The position numbers were made by a program, and so were the translations under genes. Shown here in pieces: positions 1 to 7,339 of a stretch of 64,000 bases of DNA. The notes beneath the pieces were generated by a model, which saw only the letters and a program-made list of their open reading frames with translations, had not been told where the DNA came from and did not search any database. This stretch comes from Streptomyces graminofaciens (lineage in GTDB: Bacteria > Actinomycetota > Actinomycetes > Streptomycetales > Streptomycetaceae). Each line of letters starts with the position of its first letter. Within the stretch, counting starts at the first letter, position 1. The stretch covers positions 9,706,501 through 9,770,500 of the forward strand of contig NZ_AP018448.1 in assembly GCF_030294945.1 (NCBI RefSeq), in the 5' to 3' direction.

Positions 1-1
1 C

Positions 2-496
2 CTCAAACGGCGTACGTCACAGAACATCGTCTGGGGCGGCATCGCCGGCTGCATGCCGGTCCTCATCGGCTGGTCCGCCGTCACGAACTCGATGTCCTGG
101 GCCGCCGTCATCCTCTTCCTCGTCATCTTCTTCTGGACCCCGCCGCACTACTGGCCGCTGTCGATGAAGGTGAAGGACGACTACGCCCGCGTCGGCGTCC
201 CCATGCTCCCGGTGGTCGCCTCCAACAAGGTGGTCGCCCGGCAGATCGTCCTCTACAGCTGGGTGATGGTCGCCGTCTCCCTGCTGCTGACCCCCCTCGG
301 CTACACCGGCTGGTTCTACACCTCGGTCGCCCTGGTGACCGGCGGCTGGTGGCTCTGGGAGGCGCACGCGCTCCAGAACCGCGCGAAGGGGGGCGTGACC
401 GGCGGGAAGCTCAAGGAAATGCGCCTGTTCCACTGGTCGATCACGTACGTGTCGCTCCTGTTCGTGGCCGTGGCGGTCGACCCCTTCCTCCGCTGA
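2..496 (+). CDS. ctaB: Protoheme IX farnesyltransferase (heme O synthase), 3' part
   Basis: The last 164 residues of a polytopic UbiA-type prenyltransferase; the 5' end lies before the window. It transfers a farnesyl group to heme B, giving heme O for cytochrome c oxidase, in the cytoplasmic membrane. The fragment opens with [16 protein letters not shown] and contains [20 protein letters not shown], a conserved CtaB signature, followed by hydrophobic segments near residues 25-45, 80-100 and 145-160. The stop at 494-496 is followed at once by a strong hairpin, so this is probably the last gene of its operon. ctaA (heme A synthase) lies about 2.8 kb downstream on the other strand, the usual actinobacterial neighbourhood. 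Confidence 0.95.
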   Translation, partial: LKRRTSQNIVWGGIAGCMPVLIGWSAVTNSMSWAAVILFLVIFFWTPPHYWPLSMKVKDDYARVGVPMLPVVASNKVVARQIVLYSWVMVAVSLLLTPLGYTGWFYTSVALVTGGWWLWEAHALQNRAKGGVTGGKLKEMRLFHWSITYVSLLFVAVAVDPFLR

Positions 497-505
497 GGCC
501 GAGCA

Positions 506-540
506 CACAGCCCCGCGCCCTTCAAGGGCGCGGGGCTGTG
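506..540 (+). terminator. Rho-independent-type terminator hairpin after ctaB
   Basis: A perfect 15-bp stem (CACAGCCCCGCGCCC paired with its complement) encloses the loop TTCAA, ten bases after the ctaB stop codon. There is no long T-tract, as is usual in Streptomyces. Confidence 0.85.
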
Positions 541-682
541 TCGATCCGTGGCTCCGCCGCGCGGGCGCGAGCAACCACGAACAACCCGCACACGCCCGGC
601 CACAGCAAGGCGAAACGGTGAGTGGCCAACCCCACTCACCCGCCCGTCGCCGCACGGCATACCCATCGGTAGCATCCTGACC

Positions 683-1051
683 ATGGCAGACACCAAGCAG
701 GTAGACGAGGCCACGGACGCCAAGGCGGACCCGAAGGCGGCCGCGAAGGCCGAGCGCAAGGCGGCCAGACTCGCCAAGCAGATCGCCGCCTTCGCCAAGG
801 CCCACGGCGGCGCCGAGGCCCAGGTCGCCTACATCGGCGAGCGCGGCACCCGCATCGTGCTCGTCGGCGAGGACGGCGGCTGGGGCGACCTCGTGGCCCC
901 GACCCACGCCATCGCCGAGCAGGCCGTGCGGAAAGCCGGCGTCACCGTGCACGAGGACTTCGACGGTGAGTTCGCGGCGAAGGTGAAGACCGGCCCCTAC
1001 GAGTGGTCGCGCATGGCCGGCATCCAGGTCGGCGGCCCCAGCAACACCTGA
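683..1051 (+). CDS. Conserved hypothetical protein, Lys/Ala-rich N-terminus
   Basis: A 122-residue soluble protein. Residues 5-40 are very rich in K, A and E (KADPKAAAKAERKAARLAK) and probably helical. The remainder reads as a compact domain (AYIGERGTRIVLVGEDGGWGDLVAP) ending in GGPSNT. I do not recognise a characterised family; similar small proteins occur near ctaB in Streptomyces. ATG 683 is chosen because the reading frame upstream, open to about 548, runs toward the ctaB terminator and has no convincing ribosome binding site. No membrane segment or signal peptide is visible. Confidence 0.8.
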   Translation: MADTKQVDEATDAKADPKAAAKAERKAARLAKQIAAFAKAHGGAEAQVAYIGERGTRIVLVGEDGGWGDLVAPTHAIAEQAVRKAGVTVHEDFDGEFAAKVKTGPYEWSRMAGIQVGGPSNT

Positions 1052-1111
1052 GGCCCGTTCTCCCGTTAGGACCTGACGACAAGCGCAGCGTCCAGTCGCG
1101 GGAGCCCGGTC

Positions 1112-2467
1112 ATGATCGAAACGCCGTCCCTGGTGGACCAGTACTGCCATGGCGTTCTCCGTACGGAGCTGGGTCTCGGCACCTTCGAGGCCCAGCTCGC
1201 CCGCTCGGAGGGACCTCCGGCGGCCGGTACGACCTTCTTCGACACCCAGACCGGCTTCGCGGTACGCCGCTGGTGCCCGCCCCTGCTCGGTCTTGAACCC
1301 CACTGCACGCCCGCCCGCTATCTCGCCCGCCGCCGCGAACTGGGCGTCCTGGAGTCGGGCCGCAGACTGCTGCGGGGCAGCGGCATCACCACCTATCTCG
1401 TCGACACCGGACTGCCCGGCGACCTCACCGGACCGGACGAGATGGCCTCCACGGGGAACGCCGACGCCCACGAGATCGTCCGCCTCGAACTCCTCGCCGA
1501 ACAGGTCGCCGACACCTCCGGCACCGTCGAGTCCTTCCTCGCCAACCTCGCCGAGTCGGTGCACGCGGCCGCCGCCGGCGCCGTGGCCTTCGCATCCGTG
1601 GCGGGCGTACGGCACGGTCTGGCGCTCGCGCCCGAACCGCCGGGCCCGGGGGAGGTGCGCGGCGCCGCCGGCCGCTGGCTGGCGCACCGCCCGGTCGGCG
1701 GCAGCCTCACCGACCCGGTCCTCCTACGGCATCTGCTGTGGATCGCCGTCGCCTCCGGGCGCCCCCTGCAGCTCCACGCGGGCCTGGGGCGTGTTGCGAA
1801 AGTCCCGCCTGCCCCACGACGCCTGGCACACTCCCCCGCTCTCGGCTTCGCCCGAGCGGGAGGGATCCCCGCCGCCGGACCGGGCGAAAGCCCAAGTACG
1901 TCCCGTACGGGGGCTTCCGCCCGGCACACCGGGAGCACGCTCCCCCACTCTCGGCTGCCCTCGAGCGGGGAGACCCCCATGACGCCGCAGGGCCCGCACT
2001 CCGGGTGGACGACGGGACTTCCGCGATACGCCCTGGACGCCCCCACCCCGCGCATCGACCACACCGACCCCGTCCTGCTCACCGACTTCGCCCGTGCCAC
2101 CGCCGGTCTCGGCACCGACCTGGTCCTGCTGCACGGCTACCCGTACCACCGCCACGCCGCCCACCTCGCCGCAGCCTTCCCGCACGTCTACGCCGACCTG
2201 GGCGCCGAACTGGTCCGCACCGGCGCCCGGGCCACCGGCGTACTCGCCGAGGTCCTGGAACTGGCCCCCTTCGGCAAGCTCCTCTTCTCCAGCGGCGCCG
2301 GCGGTCTGCCCGAGCTGCACGTGGTCGGGGCCCGGCTGTTCCGTGAGGCGCTGGCACGGGTGCTGGGCACCTGGGTGGCGGAGGGCGCCTGGTCCCTCGC
2401 GGACGCGCAACGCGTGGCGGGACTCATCGCGGCGGGGAACGCACGGCGGGTGTACGGGCTGGAGTAG
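1112..2467 (+). CDS. Amidohydrolase-family protein interrupted in frame by a repeat element
   Basis: A 451-residue open frame related to metal-dependent amidohydrolases. Residues 1-228 (DQYCHGVL, DTGLPG, EIVRLELLAEQ, QLHAGLG) and 310-451 (LVLLHGYPYHRHAAHLA, YADLGAEL, KLLFSSGAGGLPELHVVGA) read as one TIM-barrel enzyme. About 83 residues between QLHAGLG and APTPRIDHTDP are low-complexity P/S/G-rich sequence encoded by a palindromic repeat element at about 1787-2036 (separate entry). The element keeps the frame, so a full-length product can be made, but it sits just after a strand carrying a likely metal-binding His. Activity is therefore doubtful. The substrate is unknown. Could equally be treated as an insertionally damaged gene. 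Confidence 0.75.
   Translation: MIETPSLVDQYCHGVLRTELGLGTFEAQLARSEGPPAAGTTFFDTQTGFAVRRWCPPLLGLEPHCTPARYLARRRELGVLESGRRLLRGSGITTYLVDTGLPGDLTGPDEMASTGNADAHEIVRLELLAEQVADTSGTVESFLANLAESVHAAAAGAVAFASVAGVRHGLALAPEPPGPGEVRGAAGRWLAHRPVGGSLTDPVLLRHLLWIAVASGRPLQLHAGLGRVAKVPPAPRRLAHSPALGFARAGGIPAAGPGESPSTSRTGASARHTGSTLPHSRLPSSGETPMTPQGPHSGWTTGLPRYALDAPTPRIDHTDPVLLTDFARATAGLGTDLVLLHGYPYHRHAAHLAAAFPHVYADLGAELVRTGARATGVLAEVLELAPFGKLLFSSGAGGLPELHVVGARLFREALARVLGTWVAEGAWSLADAQRVAGLIAAGNARRVYGLE
1787..2036. mobile_element. MITE-like Streptomyces palindromic repeat element inserted in a coding sequence
   Basis: The left end GGGCGTGTTGCGAAAGTCCCG (from 1787) and the right end CGGGACTTCCGCGATACGCCC (to 2033) are imperfect inverted repeats, with about 18 of 22 positions matching. 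The interior holds three further hairpins, including CTCCCCCGCTCTCGG against CCGAGCGGGAGG and CTCCCCCACTCTCGG against CTCGAGCGGGGAG. CCTGG occurs at both borders (1783-1787 and 2032-2036) and could be a target duplication. The insert plus one CCTGG is 249 bp, which preserves the host frame. It encodes no transposase. Interior and ends resemble a repeat family I know to be common between Streptomyces genes. Confidence 0.75.
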
Positions 2468-2484
2468 ATGTCCAGACTCAGTTC

Positions 2485-3237
2485 ATGACCCACAGTGACG
2501 CGACCGTCGCCTTACTCGACCGCTTCCTCGACGAGCTGCACGACCTGGCCCCCGTCGCCGTATGGGCACACGGCTCACTCGGCGGCGGCGACTACCAGCA
2601 GGGCCGCAGCGACCTCGATCTGATCGCGGTCCTCAGGGGCCCGATCACCCCGAGCACGGTCTGGCGGGTGGCATCCCTGCACGCCCGCCTGCGTGCCGAT
2701 CCGCTGGCCGACAAGCTGCACTGCACCTATCTGACCCCCGGCACGGCGGCGGACGTCGAACGCCGGCACCTCACCCGGGCGCGCAAGCAGCTGTTCAAAC
2801 GGCCGGTCGGTCCGGTCGCCCGGCGCGAGCTGCACACCTTCGGGCTGGTCCTGCACGGCGAGGCAGTCAAGGAGCTGCTGCCGCCGGTCTCGGACGGTGA
2901 CCTCGCCGAGTCCGTCGTCCAGGAGCAGTGGGAGTGGCGGCTCGAACTCGCCGAGGCCGCCCGCTGGCACAACGACCTCTGGGTGGACCTCGGCCTGCTC
3001 ACCCACGCCCGCGCCCTGGTCACCCTCTCCGAAGGACGGCTGATCACGAAGCGGGAGGCCCTGGACCTGCTGCCCACGCTGGGCGCGCCCGTCGAGGTGG
3101 TCGAGGACATCGAGCGGCGACGGTACGAGGGCCCGGGCGACCGGCCGCCGAGCGAGGAGTGGACCGCCCGGCGGAGCGCCCTGACCAGGGAGTACCTCGG
3201 CCCGGCGATCGACGCCCTCGTACGGACGTACGGCTGA
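2485..3237 (+). CDS. Nucleotidyltransferase-domain protein (aminoglycoside adenylyltransferase-like)
   Basis: A 250-residue cytoplasmic protein. The N-terminus has the pol-beta-type nucleotidyltransferase signature AHGSLGGGDYQQGRSDLDL (residues 28-46): GS followed by D-x-D, which binds metal and nucleotide. The helical C-terminal half (residues 140-245) resembles the substrate-binding domain of AadA-like or DUF4111 enzymes. Such proteins adenylylate aminoglycosides or other small molecules, but the substrate cannot be read from sequence. It starts 17 bp after the amidohydrolase stop and may be cotranscribed with it. It converges with ctaA, whose stop lies 19 bp away. Confidence 0.8.
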   Translation: MTHSDATVALLDRFLDELHDLAPVAVWAHGSLGGGDYQQGRSDLDLIAVLRGPITPSTVWRVASLHARLRADPLADKLHCTYLTPGTAADVERRHLTRARKQLFKRPVGPVARRELHTFGLVLHGEAVKELLPPVSDGDLAESVVQEQWEWRLELAEAARWHNDLWVDLGLLTHARALVTLSEGRLITKREALDLLPTLGAPVEVVEDIERRRYEGPGDRPPSEEWTARRSALTREYLGPAIDALVRTYG

Positions 3238-3256
3238 GGCGGGTACGCGCGGCGGC

Positions 3257-4273
3257 TCAGGCGTTGGTGGCGACCGGCGTCTCGGCCGCCGCCGGGGCGG
3301 GGACCTCCGACGCCTCGGCCCCCGGCCGCTCCCGCAGGGAGAGCAGCACCCGGAGGGTCGCGATCCACACCAGGCAGGAGCCGAGCATATGGGCGCCGAC
3401 CAGCACCTCGGGGAGATCGGTGAAGTACTGGACGTAGCCCACGGCGCCCTGGGCGAGGAGAACCAGGAACAGGTCGCGGGTGCGGCTCAGGGGGCCGCGC
3501 GGGGCGTCGACCGCCTTGAGGACGAACCACAGGGCGAACGTCAGCGTCACCACGATCCAGGCCAGCACGGCGTGCAGCTTGGTGACGCTCTCCCAGTCCA
3601 GCGGGATGCGCTCGACCTCGCTGGAGTCGCCGGCGTGCGGGCCCGCGCCGGTGACGACCGTACCCACCGCGATCAGCAGGACGGTCGCGCCCACCAGGAA
3701 CCACACCAGCTGCTGCACCGCCTTGCCGACCAGCGGACGCGGCTCGGTGTCGCCCTCGCGGGTCCGCTGCCACATCACCGTGGCGACGGCGATCAGCGCG
3801 GTGGAGAGCAGGAAGTGCGCGGCCACCGTGTACGGGTTGAGGCCGACGAGCACGACGATCCCGCCGAGCACCGCGTTGCCCATGACCACCCAGAACTGCG
3901 CCCAGCCGAGCCGGGTCAGGCCCCGCCGGTACGGCTTCTCCGAGCGCGCGGCGATGATCGCCCAGCCGACCGCCGCGCACAGCACGTACGTCAGCATGCG
4001 GTTGCCGAACTCGATGTAGCCGTGGACGCCCATCGCACGGGTCGCGGTGAGCGAGTCGTCGGTGCACTTGGGCCAGGTCGGGCAGCCGAGGCCGGACCCC
4101 GTCAGCCGTACGGCACCGCCGGTGACCACGATGACCACCGCCATGACGAGCGCGGCGAGGGCCGCCCGCCGGACCGTTCTGGGGTCCGGGGTCCAGCGTT
4201 CGGCGATGAAGGCGAGCGGGTTGCGCGCAGCGGATACGACGTCGGCGCGGGTCACGTTTGGCACGCGCACCAT
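3257..4273 (-). CDS. ctaA: Heme A synthase (COX15/CtaA family)
   Basis: A 338-residue polytopic membrane protein that oxidises the C8 methyl of heme O to the formyl of heme A, completing the aa3-oxidase cofactor. About eight transmembrane helices are visible. Heme-ligand histidines lie in GVHGYIEFGNRML, AAHFLLS, LHAVLAW and GAHMLGS, as in the two-fold symmetric CtaA fold. The GLGCPTWPKC loop carries the Cys pair of Gram-positive CtaA. ATG 4273 (MVRVPNVTRAD) is preferred over an in-frame start ten codons upstream, because family members begin just before the first amphipathic segment. Partner of ctaB at the left end of the window. Confidence 0.93.
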   Translation of the reverse strand: MVRVPNVTRADVVSAARNPLAFIAERWTPDPRTVRRAALAALVMAVVIVVTGGAVRLTGSGLGCPTWPKCTDDSLTATRAMGVHGYIEFGNRMLTYVLCAAVGWAIIAARSEKPYRRGLTRLGWAQFWVVMGNAVLGGIVVLVGLNPYTVAAHFLLSTALIAVATVMWQRTREGDTEPRPLVGKAVQQLVWFLVGATVLLIAVGTVVTGAGPHAGDSSEVERIPLDWESVTKLHAVLAWIVVTLTFALWFVLKAVDAPRGPLSRTRDLFLVLLAQGAVGYVQYFTDLPEVLVGAHMLGSCLVWIATLRVLLSLRERPGAEASEVPAPAAAETPVATNA

Positions 4274-4369
4274 GGTAGGCGGACCGCTTGTGCACGTATT
4301 CACGAGGGGGCGGCCTCGGCCGTGCCCCGCCTGTGACCTGCGCGTACTGTGGCCCGAGCCCGCTCCCGC

Positions 4370-5137
4370 CTACTCCCAGCGGAAGAGGCGCGCGGCGGCG
4401 CCGAGCCCGAGCACGGCCCAGCCGGCCAGGATGCCGAGGTCGCCCCACGGCATGCCCGCGCCGTGCTGGAGCACATCCCGCAGACCGTCCGACAGGGCGG
4501 CGATCGGCAGCAGCCCGAGCACGCTCTGCGCCGCGTCCGGGAACTTGTCCAGCGGCACCACGACCCCGCCGCCCACGAGCAGCAGCAGGAAGACCAGGTT
4601 CGCGGCGGCCAGCGTCGCCTCGGCCTTGAGGGTCCCGGCCATCAGGAGCCCGAGCCCCGAGAAGGCCGCCGTGCCGAAAACCAGGAGCAGGAGTACGGCC
4701 AGGGGGTTGCCGTGCGGCGACCAGCCCATCGCGAAGGCGATCACCGTGAGCAGCACGACCTGGAGGACCTCGGTGACCAGCACGGACAGCGTCTTCGCGG
4801 TCATCAGGCCCCAGCGGGGCAGCGGCGAGACCGCGAGCCGCTTCAGCACGCCGTAGCGGCGCTCGAAGCCGGTGGCGATGGCCTGGCCGGTGAACGCGGT
4901 CGACATCACGGCGAGCGCGAGGATGCCCGGCGCCAGGAAGTCGACCGCCTTGCCCTTGCCCGTGTCGACGATGTCCACCGAGCCGAACAGCACCAGCAGC
5001 AGGGTCGGGATGACGACGGTCAGAAGCAGCTGCTCGCCGTTGCGCAGCAGCATCTTCGTCTCCAGGACCGCCTGCGCCGCGATCATGCGGGGGAGGGGGG
5101 CGGCGCCCGGCTTCGGCGCGTACGTACCCGTGCTCAT
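4370..5137 (-). CDS. ABC-2 type transporter permease
   Basis: A 255-residue protein with six predicted transmembrane segments. It begins with a cytoplasmic stretch (MSTGTYAPKPGAAPLPRMIAAQ), then LLLTVVIPTLLLVLFGSVD, LAVMSTAFTGQAIATGFERRYGVLKRLAVSPLPRWG (the typical ABC-2 permease coupling region) and the hydrophobic C-terminal half. It pairs with the ATPase encoded upstream on the same strand. The ATG at 5135-5137 overlaps the TGA of the last of three small repeated reading frames, and its ribosome binding site (AAGGAG, 8 nt upstream) lies inside that repeat. Probably an exporter; substrate unknown, commonly a small molecule or lipid in this family. Confidence 0.92.
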   Translation of the reverse strand: MSTGTYAPKPGAAPLPRMIAAQAVLETKMLLRNGEQLLLTVVIPTLLLVLFGSVDIVDTGKGKAVDFLAPGILALAVMSTAFTGQAIATGFERRYGVLKRLAVSPLPRWGLMTAKTLSVLVTEVLQVVLLTVIAFAMGWSPHGNPLAVLLLLVFGTAAFSGLGLLMAGTLKAEATLAAANLVFLLLLVGGGVVVPLDKFPDAAQSVLGLLPIAALSDGLRDVLQHGAGMPWGDLGILAGWAVLGLGAAARLFRWE

Positions 5138-5229
5138 GAACGCAGCTCCTTGCCGGTCAGCTCCAGGCTGTGTCTTCCCGGGGGACGCCCCCCGGACCTC
5201 CGGCAGAGGGTGGTCGTGGCCGGAATCAT
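5134..5229 (-). CDS. Repeated 31-residue minicistron, copy 3 (next to permease)
   Basis: An open frame of 31 codons plus stop: ATG at 5227-5229, TGA at 5134-5136. It ends in LELTGKELRS, an exact copy of the C-terminus of the upstream ABC ATPase. An AAGGAG motif 8 nt before its ATG comes from the previous repeat, and its TGA overlaps the permease ATG (ATGA). Whether the peptide is stable or only passes ribosomes on by coupling is unknown. This copy differs from copy 2 by one substitution (Arg for Gly after LCR). Confidence 0.45.
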   Translation of the reverse strand: MIPATTTLCRRSGGRPPGRHSLELTGKELRS

Positions 5230-5321
5230 GAACGCAGCTCCTTGCCGGTCAGCTCCAGGCTGTGTCTTCCCGGGGGACGCCCCCCGGACCCCCGGCAGAG
5301 GGTGGTCGTGGCCGGAATCAT
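5226..5321 (-). CDS. Repeated 31-residue minicistron, copy 2
   Basis: Same organisation as the neighbouring copies: ATG at 5319-5321, TGA at 5226-5228, both ends joined to the neighbouring frames by ATGA overlaps, AAGGAG 8 nt before the start. The product begins MIPATTTLCRGSGG and ends LELTGKELRS. No known domain. Confidence 0.45.
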   Translation of the reverse strand: MIPATTTLCRGSGGRPPGRHSLELTGKELRS

Positions 5322-5413
5322 GAACGCAGCTCCTTGCCCGTCAGCTCCAGGCTGTGTCTTCCCGGGGGACGACCCCCGGACCCCCGGCAGAGGGTGGTCG
5401 TGGCCGGAATCAT
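5318..5413 (-). CDS. Repeated 31-residue minicistron, copy 1 (next to ATPase)
   Basis: ATG at 5411-5413 overlaps the stop of the ABC ATPase; TGA at 5318-5320 overlaps the start of copy 2. The ATPase's own AAGGAG, within the codons for GKEL, serves this start. Two bases distinguish it from copy 2 within 92 bp, so the repeats have begun to diverge and are not an assembly artefact of identical sequence. Confidence 0.45.
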   Translation of the reverse strand: MIPATTTLCRGSGGRPPGRHSLELTGKELRS

Positions 5414-6333
5414 GAACGCAGCTCCTTGCCCGTCAGCTCCAGAAAAACGTCTTCGAGGGTGTGCCGTTCCACCGAGATCCTGTCCGGCATCACCCCGTGC
5501 TGGGCGCACCACGACGTGACGGTCGCGAGGAGCTGCGGGTTGATTTTGCCGCCCACGCGGTAGACGCCCGGGGTCAGCTCGTCGGCGGTGCAGTCCGCGG
5601 GGAGGGCCTTGAGCAGGGAGGCGACGTCGAGGGCCGGGCGGCCGGTGAAGCGCAGGGTGTTCTCGGCCCCGCCGCGGCACAGCTCCTCGGGGGAGCCCTG
5701 GGCTATGACCCGGCCCGCGTCGATGATCGCCACGTCGTCGGCCAGCTGCTCGGCCTCGTCCATGTAGTGCGTGGTCAGGATGACGGAGACCCCGTCCGCC
5801 CGCAGGTCCCGTACGAGGTCCCAGGTCGCCCGGCGGGCCTGTGGGTCGAGGCCCGCGGTCGGCTCGTCCAGGAACACCAGCTCGGGGCGCCCCACCACGG
5901 CCATCGCGAGGGCGAGCCGCTGCTGCTGGCCGCCGGAGAGCCGACGGTACGTCGTCCGGCCGCAACTGCCGAGCCCCAGGCGCTCGATGAGGGCGTCCAC
6001 GTCGAGGGGGTGGGCGTGCAGCTTGGCCACATGGCGGAGCATCTCGTCGGCGCGGGCGCCGGAGTAGACGCCACCGGACTGGAGCATCACGCCGATCCGG
6101 GGGCGCAGGGCCGAGGCCTCGCGGACCGGGTCGAGGCCGAGGACGCGGACCGTGCCGTCGTCGGGCTTGCGGTACCCCTCGCAGGTCTCGACGGTGGTGG
6201 TCTTGCCCGCGCCGTTGGGGCCGAGCACGGCGGTTGTGCCCGCCCGGGCCACCAGGTCGAGGCCGTTCACCGCGGTCTTCTCGCCGTACCGCTTCACCAG
6301 GGCCTGGACCTGGACCACGGGGTCACTTCGCAT
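5410..6333 (-). CDS. ABC transporter ATP-binding protein
   Basis: A 307-residue cytoplasmic ATPase of the DrrA/CcmA-like exporter class. Walker A is GPNGAGKTTT (about residues 38-47), the signature LSGGQQQR (about 130-137), Walker B LVFLDEPTAGLD (about 150-161), and the switch His lies in LTTHYMDEAE. The C-terminal part (residues 215-307) is the regulatory extension usual for ABC-2 partners. ATG 6333 (MRSDPVVQVQALVKRYG) is chosen because upstream in-frame codons precede the normal family start. TAGACT lies about 10 nt upstream and could be a -10 box of a short-leader transcript. It is linked to the permease through three minicistrons. Confidence 0.93.
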   Translation of the reverse strand: MRSDPVVQVQALVKRYGEKTAVNGLDLVARAGTTAVLGPNGAGKTTTVETCEGYRKPDDGTVRVLGLDPVREASALRPRIGVMLQSGGVYSGARADEMLRHVAKLHAHPLDVDALIERLGLGSCGRTTYRRLSGGQQQRLALAMAVVGRPELVFLDEPTAGLDPQARRATWDLVRDLRADGVSVILTTHYMDEAEQLADDVAIIDAGRVIAQGSPEELCRGGAENTLRFTGRPALDVASLLKALPADCTADELTPGVYRVGGKINPQLLATVTSWCAQHGVMPDRISVERHTLEDVFLELTGKELRS

Positions 6334-6364
6334 GGTCGCCAAGTCTAGGTACGCGGCCGGAGGC

Positions 6365-7177
6365 TCAGGCGGGCGGGTGCTGAAACTCCTCCTCACGGGG
6401 GCGGTGCAGCGCCAGCCACCGCTCCGCGTACGCCACCGCGTCCGCCAATGGGAAGAGCCGTACGTCGGCAGCGCCCACCCGGCCCCGTACGACGGGACGG
6501 TCGCGTTCGAAGTCGTGGCCCAGTTCGTCGAAGCGGTCCGAGGTGATCGACACCTCCGTCACCACCTCCCAGCCCGCCGGTCCCGGCCGACCCACCTTCG
6601 CCAGGGGCGACGGAATCCGGTACTCGGCCAGATGGAAGCCGGTGCAGCTGTCGTAACCGGCGCCGAGCAGGAGCACGCGCGCGCGGAGCCCCTCCAGACG
6701 GGCGAGCGGGCTGTGCTCGCCGAGGCCGCAGTCGAGGGCGTGCCCCTCGGTCACCTCCGCCGCGCGCGGGCCGACCGCGGCGAACGAGGTCTGCGGATGC
6801 GCGCTGCGCAGGGCGCCCGGCCAGGTCCGTACCGTCTCCGGGATCACCCCCATCCCGCGCGAGGGCGTGACGAGGGGGTCGTACACGGGCATCGTGGCGC
6901 GGATCGTCTCCCACCACTCCTCGGGCACCGGTGGACGTCCCCAGTCGGCCGGGTCGGAGAGGTCGCCGGACTGGGTGGGGACGACCAGCGTGCCGTCCGC
7001 GCCGAGGGCGTCGAGCAGTCCCTGGACCACCGCGACGGCACCTCCGCACACCCAGCCGAGCGAGCTGAGGGAGGAGTGGACGAGGAGGGTCTCGCCGCTG
7101 TGGACACCCAGCTCGCGGAGCTGCGTGGCGACGGTGTCCCGGGTGACAAGAGGGCCGGTCGGAGGGGGTGTGGGCAT
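6365..7177 (-). CDS. Aminoglycoside N3-acetyltransferase-like protein (AAC(3) family)
   Basis: A 270-residue protein with the AAC(3) family pattern: [29 protein letters not shown] (residues 31-59), [61 protein letters not shown] (about 96-136) and a C-terminal [15 protein letters not shown]. The family transfers acetyl from acetyl-CoA to the 3-amino group of 2-deoxystreptamine antibiotics, but many chromosomal members have no proven resistance role. It is divergent from sufR across a 161-bp spacer and 31 bp downstream of the ABC ATPase start, so it may be read together with the exporter genes. Confidence 0.85.
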   Translation of the reverse strand: MPTPPPTGPLVTRDTVATQLRELGVHSGETLLVHSSLSSLGWVCGGAVAVVQGLLDALGADGTLVVPTQSGDLSDPADWGRPPVPEEWWETIRATMPVYDPLVTPSRGMGVIPETVRTWPGALRSAHPQTSFAAVGPRAAEVTEGHALDCGLGEHSPLARLEGLRARVLLLGAGYDSCTGFHLAEYRIPSPLAKVGRPGPAGWEVVTEVSITSDRFDELGHDFERDRPVVRGRVGAADVRLFPLADAVAYAERWLALHRPREEEFQHPPA

Positions 7178-7219
7178 GGTTCGTCAGTGTCCTGGACGGG
7201 CCTTCGGCCCGCCACCCAT

Positions 7220-7231
7220 TTGATCGATCAA
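7220..7231. promoter_or_regulatory. Perfect 12-bp palindrome TTGATCGATCAA in the divergent spacer
   Basis: Lies 43 bp upstream of the AAC(3)-like start and about 110 bp upstream of sufR. Its position suits an operator for the acetyltransferase gene, but no regulator can be assigned. Confidence 0.4.
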
Positions 7232-7251
7232 TGATCGTTTCCGCAGGTCAT

Positions 7252-7267
7252 CTTAGGTATGCCTAAG
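7252..7267. promoter_or_regulatory. Palindrome CTTAGGTATGCCTAAG upstream of sufR
   Basis: Six-bp arms CTTAGG and CCTAAG with a 4-bp spacer. The TTAGG and CCTAA arms are those of DtxR/IdeR-type iron boxes, but those boxes have nine bases between the arms, so this is at best a variant or an unrelated operator. It sits where a sufR promoter would be expected. Confidence 0.45.
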
Positions 7268-7325
7268 TGATGCACGGCACCGCCGGGCGGTTCGGGCCCG
7301 GCTTGCCCGGTCCCGAGGAATTACG

Positions 7326-7339
7326 CAACAATGGCGTTG
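7326..7339 (+). promoter_or_regulatory. Candidate SufR operator CAAC-N6-GTTG overlapping the sufR start codon
   Basis: CAACAATGGCGTTG matches exactly the 14-bp CAAC-N6-GTTG palindrome I recall as the Streptomyces SufR binding site. Its last base is the first base of the GTG start, so bound SufR would block a transcript starting at or near the coding region. This supports autoregulation of the suf operon by its own [Fe-S] repressor. Confidence 0.8.

Larger units (their letters stand above)
5138..5442. repeat. Three and one-third tandem 92-bp repeats at the ABC ATPase-permease junction
   Basis: Units at 5138-5229, 5230-5321 and 5322-5413, plus a partial unit at 5414-5442. Each contains a 33-bp copy of the ATPase 3' end (including ribosome binding site and ATGA junction) and a 59-bp GC-rich part with the dyad CCGGGGG...CCCCCGG. 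Without the array the ATPase and permease would have overlapped by 4 bp. The array inserts 276 bp between them while keeping every junction as ATGA. Confidence 0.95.

Noticed and set aside
17..4448. Long minus-strand open frames such as 17-1687 and 2727-4448
   Set aside because: They are shadows of GC-rich codon bias: low-complexity R/G/A/P wording, no domains, and they lie fully opposite well-supported genes.
5134..5442. CRISPR array
   Set aside because: The 92-bp units are directly adjacent, without unique spacers, and copy host coding sequence.
7252..7267. Canonical DtxR/IdeR iron box
   Set aside because: Arms TTAGG and CCTAA are separated by 4 rather than 9 bases, so I list it only as a palindrome of unknown regulator.
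7331..7339. ATG at 7331 as start of sufR
   Set aside because: It is out of frame with the regulator; the GTG at 7339 is in frame and borders the operator.
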